A DNA stretch of 13,322 nt, from assembly GCA_030610025.1 (NCBI GenBank), contig JAUWSP010000017.1:1-13322 (forward strand), written 5' to 3'. Origin of the DNA: Acidobacteriota bacterium. Lineage in GTDB: Bacteria; Acidobacteriota; Thermoanaerobaculia; Multivoradales; JAHEKO01. This document shows, piece after piece, positions 1-6,577 of the stretch; positions within the stretch are counted from its first letter, which is position 1; each line of letters opens with the position of its first letter. The notes beneath the pieces were generated by a model that did not search any database, was not told where the DNA came from, and saw only the letters and a list, made by a program, of their open reading frames with translations. The position numbers were made by a program, and so were the translations under genes.

Positions 1-691
<691 letters not shown>

Positions 692-718
692 GGATACCCT
701 TACCCCGTGGACCCGTGA

Positions 719-724
719 ATTGTA
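719..724 (-). promoter_or_regulatory. Possible -10 element upstream of ligA
   Basis: The minus strand reads TACAAT here, five of six matches to the TATAAT consensus, about 28 bases before the ligA start codon. No convincing -35 hexamer sits 16-18 bases upstream, so this is a weak call. Confidence 0.25.
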
Positions 725-864
725 TCGGTCCCAGGGCCTTCAGGTCCTGGGCCCTTGGAGGCGTAGGGGCGTAGGGGCTCGCGCTCTCAAAAAGCCGAGG
801 TCAGAGCCGCGGGGTAGAATCCCGACTCCGAGTCAGTACTCTGAACCCGACCCTGGAGGAGATG

Positions 865-1146
865 ATGGACTTCCTGAGCTCTCTCGTTGTCAACAAGCCG
901 TTCAACATCTTGATCGTCGCCGCCCTGTTCTTCGTCGGCTACCTCGTCATGCGGTTCACAGGGGTCGGCGAGGGGAAGAACGCCACGGCGCTGCTCGTCC
1001 CCACCGTCGGCTGGGCGCTGTACGCCGTTTGGGAGTGGTTCGTCGTGATCAAGAGCCCCGAGGCCAACATTCGCGTCGATCTCCTGATCATCTGGCCGGT
1101 GCTGCTGATCCTCTCGATCTGGTTCGTGGTCAAGGCTCTCCGATAA
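865..1146 (+). CDS. Small three-helix membrane protein of unknown function
   Basis: A protein of 93 residues that I do not recognise. It is strongly hydrophobic, with three likely membrane helices at about residues 13-30, 41-62 and 72-90 and short charged connections (GVGEGKN, IKSPEANIRVD). A GGAGGAG ribosome site at 855-861 favours the second of two adjacent ATG codons (865), because the first (862) is too close to it; using 862 adds one methionine. It is divergent from ligA and convergent with the actin-like gene, 39 bases stop to stop, so it is probably its own transcription unit. A plus-strand TAGAAT at 815-820 could be its -10 box, but no matching -35 is seen. The good ribosome site and clean membrane topology argue for a real gene. 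Confidence 0.72.
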   Translation: MDFLSSLVVNKPFNILIVAALFFVGYLVMRFTGVGEGKNATALLVPTVGWALYAVWEWFVVIKSPEANIRVDLLIIWPVLLILSIWFVVKALR

Positions 1147-1185
1147 GAACGCCCGGCCGCTTCAATCCTCAGGGTGGGAGGGGGG

Positions 1186-2232
1186 TCAAGCTGCCAGCCT
1201 GTCCCATTCGGAGGGAGGTGCGTCCATGGCCAGGGCCAGTCCGCCGTCGGCCCCCACATGAAGAGGGTCGGCCACCACCCGGACCCGTCCACCACCGACC
1301 TCCTCCAGGGCCTCCTGGAGGGCCAGCCCGAAACCCCGGATCAGCCCACTACCGCCGGAGAGGATCACGTTGTTGCGCACCCGGTCCTGATACTCGGGCT
1401 GCACCCTCGAGATCAAGTCCAACATGGTTTCCTTGACGGCCGGCAGCAGGCTCTCGCAGGCCGCCCGCATCGGCTCCGTGGCATCGAACTCGGTGGGGCG
1501 TCCCTGGACCGGCGCGACTACCCACACCTTCTCTGTCGGCGCTCCCATGAAGCTGAACCTCTCCTTCCACTCACGAGCCATGTGGAGCGAGATCTTGGCG
1601 TCCGGGTACTTGGAGGTGATGAGGCGGTAGAGCTGCTCGTCCACGTGATCGCCGGCGATTGGCAGCGTCCGCTGGTCCTCTTCGAGAGGGTATCTGCCGT
1701 GCATGACGCAGAAGTCGGCGGTGCCGGCTCCGATGTCGATGATCAAGGCATTGACCAGTGACTCGAGGCCGTAGGCAACGGCAAACGGCTCGGAGACGAT
1801 CATCAACGAATCCACGATGCCCTTGAGCGCGCTGCGCAACTGCTGCTTGTTGACCCTCAGAGCCTCGGCCGGCACACCGACCACCGCCTGGACAACCAGG
1901 CTCTCCCGATCGGCTCCGGCGAGGGCCAGCGAAACCAGATGTTTGAGCAACTCGCGAACCGCGAGAACGTCCTTGTCGGACCCTTCCTTGATCAGGCCGC
2001 GCTCCAAAGGCCGATGGAGATCCAGCATCAGCCGATTGTCGATCGCCTCCCTGCCCACCAACACATCCCTCTTCAGGACTTTTCGGGCCACCATGTCCAG
2101 CGGCCAGCCGACGTAGCTTTCGACAGCCTGGCGGACCCCGTTCGAGGCCGACACCGAGCTCCTGGAGGTACCCAGATCGACGCCCAGGTTGAGCACCCGA
2201 TCACTCTCCTGCTCCGGTGTGGCTTCGGACAT
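1186..2232 (-). CDS. MamK-like actin-family ATPase (bacterial actin)
   Basis: This 348-residue protein has the actin/Hsp70 ATPase fold. It shows a phosphate-1 loop LGVDLGTSRS (about 16-25), a phosphate-2 loop IIDIGAGTADF (164-174) and an adenosine motif ILSGGSGLIRG (290-300). Recalled from memory, the MamK family of magnetosome filament proteins matches along most of the length: VGWPLDMV after the first strand, LDLHRPLERGL, IVSEPFAVAYGLESLVN before phosphate-2, GDHVDEQL, KERFSFMG and QPEYQDRV before the adenosine motif. Glu148 of SEPF and Asp166 of DIGAGT fall where MamK has its catalytic acidic residues, so ATP hydrolysis and filament formation are plausible. It looks closer to MamK than to MreB, FtsA, ParM or DnaK. 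The start lies three bases after the amidase stop, with GAAGG just upstream, so the two genes are probably translationally coupled. No other magnetosome gene is in the window, so a role in magnetosomes should not be assumed. A cell-envelope or scaffold function is inferred only from the neighbour. Confidence 0.85.
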   Translation of the reverse strand: MSEATPEQESDRVLNLGVDLGTSRSSVSASNGVRQAVESYVGWPLDMVARKVLKRDVLVGREAIDNRLMLDLHRPLERGLIKEGSDKDVLAVRELLKHLVSLALAGADRESLVVQAVVGVPAEALRVNKQQLRSALKGIVDSLMIVSEPFAVAYGLESLVNALIIDIGAGTADFCVMHGRYPLEEDQRTLPIAGDHVDEQLYRLITSKYPDAKISLHMAREWKERFSFMGAPTEKVWVVAPVQGRPTEFDATEPMRAACESLLPAVKETMLDLISRVQPEYQDRVRNNVILSGGSGLIRGFGLALQEALEEVGGGRVRVVADPLHVGADGGLALAMDAPPSEWDRLAA

Positions 2233-2235
2233 CGA

Positions 2236-3279
2236 TCAACCTTCGAGATGATTGGGCTCGCCCAGGCTACGGGCATAGATCTGAATGCCCTCCACGATAG
2301 CCTCCGCAAGGTACTGACGGTAGATCGGCGTCATGAGAAGTCGAGCCTCGACATCGTTGGACACACAGGCGACTTCTGCCAGGATGGCCGGCATCTCGGT
2401 ATGGGTCAGAACTCCGAAAGGGGCGCTCTTGACGCCCCGATTGCGAACCGTCGAATTCACGGCATCCAGCGAATCGTACAGCGCCTGCTGCACGGCTCCG
2501 GCGAGCTGTCGGGACTCCTCTTGTCGGACTCCGGCGTAGACCTGCTCCAGAATATCCCGGAAGTCGGCCAGCGAGTAACCCGAGTTCTGATTCTCCCGCG
2601 CAGCCAGGGCCTCCAGATAGGGGTCTTCGGTGGCGCCCAGGAAGAAAGTCTCCACCCCCCGGACCTCCCGATTCTCGATCCAGTTCACATGAATCGAGAC
2701 GAAAATGTCCCCTCGCGCATCGTTCGCCAGCTCGGCTCTCTGTTTGAGAGAAAGATCGACGTCGCGATGGCGCGTCATCACGACCTTGTAGGAGTGGCTT
2801 TCGAGAAGGCCCCGGACGCGCTCTGCGATATCCAGAGTGACCTCTTTCTCGACCAGACCCGTCGGTGAGACAGTTCCTTCGTTCTCCCCTCCATGTCCTG
2901 GGTCCAGCACCACCGTGTGTAGCCCGAGAGGCAGGACCGAGGGATCAATCGGCTGAGGTGTCACCCGGGACTGGTTCGAGTCCATCGGTGGCAGCGGCTC
3001 CATCTCACTGAAGGCGACCGGTGCCCGGACCGAGGGTGACACGTTTCCCGAGCCATCCTGCCAGACGTCGTCCCGCCACTCGGCGGCCACAGTCGACAGG
3101 ACGTAGGACGAAGTGAACAGAGCCGCTGGCAGAGCGACCAGAAAGAGCACCCGAGCCACGGTCAGTACCGTTCTGAGACGGCGCCCACGTCGACGGGGGC
3201 GGGCTCCCTCGAGGGTCTCGAGATTGTCGCGCACCACCTGACGAATCATGCGACGCTTGATTCGGTCTTGCCTGGCCAT
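2236..3279 (-). CDS. Membrane-anchored N-acetylmuramoyl-L-alanine amidase (Amidase_3)
   Basis: Amidase_3 enzymes are zinc hydrolases that cut the bond between N-acetylmuramic acid and L-alanine in peptidoglycan, in daughter-cell separation and wall turnover. The protein has 347 residues. A strongly basic cytoplasmic tail (about 1-38) is followed by one membrane helix (about 39-63) that probably acts as an uncleaved anchor, then a linker to about 115. The catalytic domain (about 120-338) carries the zinc ligands His129 in LDPGHGG, Glu144 in LVEKEVTLD and His197 in VSIHVN, and the catalytic Glu302 in ILAEVACVSN. The domain is complete. There is no AMIN domain, and the anchor replaces the exported form seen in E. 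coli AmiC. It is the first gene of a pair with the MamK-like actin, so the amidase tail and the actin could meet at the inner membrane; this is inference. The ribosome site before the ATG is poor. Confidence 0.93.
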   Translation of the reverse strand: MARQDRIKRRMIRQVVRDNLETLEGARPRRRGRRLRTVLTVARVLFLVALPAALFTSSYVLSTVAAEWRDDVWQDGSGNVSPSVRAPVAFSEMEPLPPMDSNQSRVTPQPIDPSVLPLGLHTVVLDPGHGGENEGTVSPTGLVEKEVTLDIAERVRGLLESHSYKVVMTRHRDVDLSLKQRAELANDARGDIFVSIHVNWIENREVRGVETFFLGATEDPYLEALAARENQNSGYSLADFRDILEQVYAGVRQEESRQLAGAVQQALYDSLDAVNSTVRNRGVKSAPFGVLTHTEMPAILAEVACVSNDVEARLLMTPIYRQYLAEAIVEGIQIYARSLGEPNHLEG

Positions 3280-3499
3280 CGGCTATCCCAATCTAGTCAG
3301 TCGTTCAGCGAACGGGAATGGAGCCCTTCACAGCCGCCGGAACTGCTCCAGGATCCCGGATCCAGAGGTCTCGTCAGTATATCCAATTGCCATATTTCCA
3401 TATCTCTCTGAATCGCCGGCAAGACGCTGACGACCTGGACGACGAGAACCCCTGCGACTGCTAGGATCGACAGACCGAGCTACCGCAGAACCACTTCCC
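3280..3499. other. Divergent intergenic region between the amidase and the squalene-synthase-like gene
   Basis: A 220-base gap carrying the upstream regions of two divergent genes. It contains a clearly AT-rich patch at about 3376-3415, unlike its GC-rich surroundings, with two close copies of CCATAT. I see no small ORF with a ribosome site and no strong hairpin here. Confidence 0.5.
3376..3381 (-). promoter_or_regulatory. Possible -10 element of the amidase/actin operon
   Basis: The minus strand reads TATACT inside the AT-rich patch, five of six matches to the -10 consensus, about 97 bases before the amidase start. The expected -35 position (GATATG at 17-base spacing) is a poor match, so this is tentative. 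Confidence 0.3.
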
Positions 3500-4492
3500 A
3501 TGCGCGAGGACAACGAAGAATCGGCGCGAGCCCTGCTGCCCGACGACACCGGCAGTCTGCCCGGGGGCGTCGAAAGGCCAGCGGATACCAGCCAACGAGC
3601 CGAAGACTACGGTTCCAGCCGACACAGCCGACTGATCGACGAGATCAACCGACCCCTCGAGAGCGACGAGCCGCAGAGGGCCACGGCCGTTTGCGCCCAG
3701 GTTTCCCGGCAACTCCTCCTCGACTTCGCTCCTGCCCTGACCCTTCTACCAATCTTCGAACGCCGTCGAGCGCAGGCGCTCGCCACCTTCGCCTTTACAC
3801 TCTTCGACTTCGCTCGTCAGGGCGGCCTCGGAGGGGAGCGTTTGTCACAGATCAACCGTTGGGAATTCAGCCTGGAGGCCACCCTGAACGGCGATCCACC
3901 TGGCCAGCCCGTCTTTGTGCAGATTGCGCAGATCGAGCAGCAGATTCCCTGGTCGCGAGACGGCTTCGACCGGTTGTTGAGCGCGGCTCGTCGCCGGGCC
4001 ACCGTGCGTCGCCCTGCCACGGCTGAAGCTGCGGAGCGCGACAGCATCGAGTTGGGTGGGGCTTTGGCGGAGGTCCTCGTCGGCGAACCGCCCTCTTCCG
4101 ATCTCGAGGTCATGGCCGCGGCCCTGGCGCGAGTCCTCTCGCTGAGAATGCTGGGGGAGGACCTTCGCCGCCACCAGGCAAGACTTCCGATCGCCGAGCT
4201 GCCCGAGAGTTGGGAGACGAACGCCGGTGGTGACGTCGAGGTGCTGGCGATGGCCGTGCAGGCCGAGTGCACCAGGATTCGCCCATTGCTGCTGCGATCG
4301 GCGCGAGCGGTTCCCGACCTGCCACCTGACTATCGGCGTTGTGGCAAGTACCTGCTCCTGGCAGGCGACCGCCTGCTGAATCTGCTGGAAGAAGCAGGTA
4401 CCAGCCTGCGGCAGGAGTCGCCGCAGCTGGGAGCCGCATCCCGTCTCTCGCTGCTCATGCGCGCCCGCTGTCTGGCCCTGAACCGTCTCTGA
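3500..4492 (+). CDS. Squalene/phytoene synthase-like protein with degenerate active-site motifs
   Basis: A 330-residue protein without a signal peptide or membrane helix. The first 60 residues are charged and look disordered. From about 75 onward it follows the all-helical squalene/phytoene synthase (HpnC/CrtB) pattern: LPIFERRRAQALATFAFTLF, then a W-containing helix (INRWEFSLEATLNG), then PVFVQIAQIEQQIPWSRDGF like the family's hPvf-AL...ip..f, and later LGEDLRRHQARLPIAEL like the family's DVGEDLRRGRIYLP segment. The two Asp-rich motifs that bind the Mg-diphosphate of the prenyl substrate are damaged. The first, normally DDxxD-like, reads FDFARQ (about 102-107); the second keeps only GED (219-221) and lacks the preceding N..RD. 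It may therefore be a non-catalytic relative or have a changed role. No partner hopanoid or carotenoid gene is in the window. No clear ribosome site precedes the ATG, and there is no ATG, GTG or TTG upstream in frame. The call rests on pattern resemblance, so it is moderate. Confidence 0.6.
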   Translation: MREDNEESARALLPDDTGSLPGGVERPADTSQRAEDYGSSRHSRLIDEINRPLESDEPQRATAVCAQVSRQLLLDFAPALTLLPIFERRRAQALATFAFTLFDFARQGGLGGERLSQINRWEFSLEATLNGDPPGQPVFVQIAQIEQQIPWSRDGFDRLLSAARRRATVRRPATAEAAERDSIELGGALAEVLVGEPPSSDLEVMAAALARVLSLRMLGEDLRRHQARLPIAELPESWETNAGGDVEVLAMAVQAECTRIRPLLLRSARAVPDLPPDYRRCGKYLLLAGDRLLNLLEEAGTSLRQESPQLGAASRLSLLMRARCLALNRL

Positions 4493-4502
4493 AACCAGTC
4501 GG

Positions 4503-5168
4503 TCAAGGTGTCTCTGACACGAGAATCTTGGACGCCGCCCGTAGGCCCAATGCCAGTGGCCCCACCGCGGGGCGCTCCAGCTGCATCGTATCGGCAGCCT
4601 CGTCCCGTCGGACCACTTTGAGCCGACTGCCGGGCTTCAATCCCTCGGTCTCCACCAGCTGCAGGAACTCGGCGGTCTGGTCCGTGACCCGGGCTACCTT
4701 CAGCCACTTCGCTACCGGGCAGTCGAGCAGACTCATGAGCTCTCGATGCTCCACTTCCCCACCCGCCGTGGGTATCGGGTCACCATGGGGGTCCACATCG
4801 GGTCCGCCCAGCATGGCATCCATACGCTCGATGATGCGATCCGACACGGCGTGCTCCAGCAGCTCGGCCTCGTCGTGCACCTCCGCCCAGTCGAGGCCCA
4901 TGACCCGTACCAGAAACAGCTCCACCAGTCGATGTCGGCGCAGCACGTGAACCGCCAGCTGACGTCCCGGATCGGTGAGGGACACCCCTGAGTACGGCTC
5001 GTAGCTCACCAGACCGCTGTTGGCCAGGGTCTTGAGCATAGCGGTGACCGTGCCTGGCGCTACACTCAGCGCAACCGCAATCTGGCCGGTGCCCACGGGT
5101 AGGTCCGGCGCCTCCTGCTCAGCCAGCAGGATGCACTTCAGATAGTCCTCGACGGTGCTTGTCGGCAT
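4503..5168 (-). CDS. DtxR/MntR-family metal-dependent transcriptional repressor
   Basis: A 221-residue repressor of the kind that binds DNA when loaded with Mn2+ or Fe2+. It has an N-terminal winged helix-turn-helix (about 5-62, starting TSTVEDYLKCI as is usual in the family), a dimerisation and metal-binding domain (about 65-140) with HRLVELFL and EVHDEAELLEH, and a C-terminal FeoA/SH3-like domain (about 150-219). Likely metal ligands are Asp8, His79, Glu102, Glu105 and His106. Glu at 102, where DtxR and IdeR have Cys, is the MntR-like choice. Lys11 replaces the Glu found in B. subtilis MntR. The start was set at the ATG of MPTSTVEDY; the longer open frame upstream runs into the preceding gene and has no family resemblance. 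It lies 26 bases after the UPF0173 hydrolase stop, so the two are probably co-transcribed, and only 10 bases separate it from the convergent neighbour. The divergent metal-efflux operon is a natural candidate target, by inference. Confidence 0.9.
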   Translation of the reverse strand: MPTSTVEDYLKCILLAEQEAPDLPVGTGQIAVALSVAPGTVTAMLKTLANSGLVSYEPYSGVSLTDPGRQLAVHVLRRHRLVELFLVRVMGLDWAEVHDEAELLEHAVSDRIIERMDAMLGGPDVDPHGDPIPTAGGEVEHRELMSLLDCPVAKWLKVARVTDQTAEFLQLVETEGLKPGSRLKVVRRDEAADTMQLERPAVGPLALGLRAASKILVSETP

Positions 5169-5194
5169 CGAAGTTCGGGCGATCGATCTCGAGC

Positions 5195-5911
5195 TCAGAA
5201 GGACTGGCCCGGTTGGAGTGCGATCACTTCGGTGCGACCTCCGAGCTCCGTTAGCGCCGCTTCCAGCTCCTCGGGCGTTCCGGTCAAGATCGGAAACGTC
5301 TGCCAGTGAATCGGAATGACCTTTCGGGCTTCCAGGAACCGACAAGCTCGGGCGGCGGCATCGGGGCCCATGGTGAACAGATCGCCGATGGGAACGAACG
5401 CCAGCTCCGGACGATACATCTCCGCGATCAGTTGCATGTCCGAGAAGAGGCCCGTGTCCCCCGCGTGGTAGAAGGTGTATCCCCCTGCCAGCTCGACGAC
5501 GAAGCCGCTGGCCGTGCCGCCATAGAGAATCTGGTCGCCATCCAGGATGCCGCAGGAGTGATCGGCCCTGACCATGGTCACCCTGCAGCCCAGCACATCC
5601 TGGCCGCCCCCGATGTTCATGGCCGAGGTGTTCGCCACACCCTTGCTCTCCAACCAGTGGCAGGTCTCGAAGTTGGCGACCACGATCTCCGGCTCGTAAC
5701 GCTGGGCGAGCCCTACGGCATCAGCGATGTGATCGAAATGGGCATGGGTGACGAGCATCGCGTCGATGCGTTCGAACTCCTTGAGCTCGTCGGGGCAGGC
5801 CGGATTGCCCTCGACCCAGGGATCGATGAGCAACACCTTGCCATCCGGCATGTCGCACCGGATCGTGGAGTGGCCCAGGTAGGTGAATTTCGGGCGATCT
5901 TGCTGATTCAT
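5195..5911 (-). CDS. UPF0173-type metal-dependent hydrolase (metallo-beta-lactamase fold, UlaG-like)
   Basis: A 238-residue cytoplasmic protein of the UPF0173/UlaG-like branch of the metallo-beta-lactamase fold, usually annotated as a metal-dependent hydrolase of unknown substrate. All metal-binding motifs are present: GHST with His14, THAHFDH (His56, His58, Asp60, His61), ADHS (His118), YHAGDTG (Asp152) and IPIHW (His202). The domain fills the whole protein and the length is typical of the family. The ATG at 5911-5909 was chosen because AGGAGG lies six bases upstream and the protein then starts directly before the first strand; an in-frame upstream ATG would swallow that ribosome site. It heads an apparent two-gene unit with the DtxR-family repressor. 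The substrate cannot be told from sequence. Confidence 0.93.
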   Translation of the reverse strand: MNQQDRPKFTYLGHSTIRCDMPDGKVLLIDPWVEGNPACPDELKEFERIDAMLVTHAHFDHIADAVGLAQRYEPEIVVANFETCHWLESKGVANTSAMNIGGGQDVLGCRVTMVRADHSCGILDGDQILYGGTASGFVVELAGGYTFYHAGDTGLFSDMQLIAEMYRPELAFVPIGDLFTMGPDAAARACRFLEARKVIPIHWQTFPILTGTPEELEAALTELGGRTEVIALQPGQSF

Positions 5912-5917
5912 GATCTT

Positions 5918-5923
5918 CCTCCT
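5918..5923 (-). promoter_or_regulatory. Ribosome binding site of the UPF0173 hydrolase
   Basis: The minus strand reads AGGAGG within GAGGAGGAA, six bases before the ATG at 5911. This near-perfect site decides the start in favour of MNQQDRPK over the ATG 24 bases upstream. Confidence 0.8.
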
Positions 5924-6028
5924 CGAGACTTCCAAAGCTCTTCAATCAGGCCCCACGACTCGTCGCGGGAACCTCGTCAGATGCTCCTTGCAATACCGTA
6001 CCACCTCGGGACCGCGTGCATTGCCAAC

Positions 6029-6057
6029 TTGACAGGCAGGCCACAGATCTTTATCTT
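6029..6057 (+). promoter_or_regulatory. Sigma-70-type promoter of the metal-efflux operon
   Basis: A perfect -35 hexamer TTGACA at 6029-6034 is followed by a 17-base spacer and TATCTT at 6052-6057 (four of six matches to TATAAT). Transcription would begin near 6064, giving an untranslated leader of about 20 bases before the ATG at 6085. The 17-base spacing is normal and unlike the stretched 19-20-base spacers of MerR/CueR-type promoters, so repression is more likely than MerR-style activation. A weak TGCC...GGCA inverted repeat overlaps the -35, but its arms are only four bases long. Confidence 0.6.
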
Positions 6058-6084
6058 GAAAGCAGAAGGTCCACCAAGACCCTG

Positions 6085-6495
6085 ATGATACGTCGAAGAA
6101 CACTCGTTGCTCTGATAGGAGCCCTGCTTCTCCTGGCCTCACCAATGGCCTGGGGCTGTGACTCCATGGACATGGCCAGCTGCCAGATGTCCGCCTGCCC
6201 CATGTCCGGCGCGGGCAGCTCGATGCCTGACTGCCACGAAGGAGCCGGGGCTGCGCAGGATCGCGGTTCCCTTGCCCCTGTGCCGAGTGCTTGCTGCCAA
6301 GCTCCGCTCGGTCGAGAGCCCATCGACTCGGCTCCGTCCGGCCAGCTCGATCTGCCCTCCGGTCTTTCCCTGGCCGAGGTCGAGCAATCAGCGGTCCAGG
6401 AGCGGCTCGAGCCGCTGGCGGACGCCGACGCGACCATTGCTTCACAGAGGCACGAGCTGGGTAGCTACACCCTCCTGTCTTCTTTTCTACTCTGA
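6085..6495 (+). CDS. Exported Cys/Met-rich protein, putative periplasmic metal-binding protein
   Basis: A 136-residue protein of no family I recognise. It begins with a clear signal sequence: basic MIRRRT, a hydrophobic core to about residue 19, then probable cleavage near AWG (22-24). AWGC is not a normal lipobox, so a soluble periplasmic form is more likely than a lipoprotein. The start of the mature protein is packed with soft-metal ligands: Cys25, Met28, Met30, Cys33, Met35, Cys38, Met40, Met47, Cys50, His51, and later the pair Cys70-Cys71. The remainder is low in complexity and rich in Ser, Ala, Leu and Gln. The ATG at 6085 was chosen because the signal peptide begins there and it sits about 20 bases after the expected transcription start; no strong ribosome site is seen. 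As the first gene of the cus-type operon it could bind Cu(I) or Ag(I) and pass it to the pump or sense it; this is inference. Confidence 0.7.
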   Translation: MIRRRTLVALIGALLLLASPMAWGCDSMDMASCQMSACPMSGAGSSMPDCHEGAGAAQDRGSLAPVPSACCQAPLGREPIDSAPSGQLDLPSGLSLAEVEQSAVQERLEPLADADATIASQRHELGSYTLLSSFLL

Positions 6496-6566
6496 TCCTC
6501 CCCTGAAGCGAGCTGTGCAGTCTCGTCGCCGGTGACGGTGGCGAAACCACTAACACAGATCTCTTT

Positions 6567-6573
6567 GGAGGAG
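6567..6573 (+). promoter_or_regulatory. Ribosome binding site of the CusC-like gene (supports a GTG start)
   Basis: GGAGGAG lies four bases before the GTG at 6578. It decides the start at this GTG, which also begins the predicted signal peptide directly. Confidence 0.75.
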
Positions 6574-6577
6574 TCTC

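Noticed and set aside
758..778. Tandem GGCGTAGG-type short repeat upstream of the small membrane gene
   Set aside because: Only two imperfect copies in GC-rich DNA, with no further copy in the window.
1172..1185. G-rich run resembling a G-quadruplex
   Set aside because: It has runs of 3, 3 and 6 G with single-base loops, which cannot form four separate runs of three. Probably just GC-rich spacer between convergent genes.
1939..2868. 309-codon plus-strand frame across the actin and amidase genes
   Set aside because: It is antisense to two genes with clear family motifs and its own translation resembles nothing.
5169..5345. 59-codon N-terminal extension of the DtxR-family repressor
   Set aside because: It overlaps the end of the UPF0173 gene, has no resemblance to the family, and the shorter form starts exactly where DtxR proteins normally start.
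5988..6024. TTGCAAT...ATTGC inverted repeat and TGCC...GGCA near the -35 as a repressor operator
   Set aside because: The arms are only four or five bases with long or uneven centres, and neither resembles a known DtxR, IdeR or MntR box. Chance is likely.
6016..6084. Upstream GTG start for the Cys/Met-rich protein
   Set aside because: It would lie before the predicted -35 box and put 23 polar residues ahead of the signal peptide; the ATG at 6085 is better.
6525..6545. Small hairpin (TCGCC...GGCGA) between the Cys/Met-rich gene and the channel gene
   Set aside because: The stem is five bases with no T-run; too weak to call a terminator or attenuator.
5942..6556. Minus-strand frame ending in RYCKEHLTRFPRR upstream of the UPF0173 gene
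   Set aside because: It runs antisense through the signal-peptide gene and the operon promoter, has no ribosome site and its longer translation is low quality. The C-terminal stretch looks protein-like but is too short to support.
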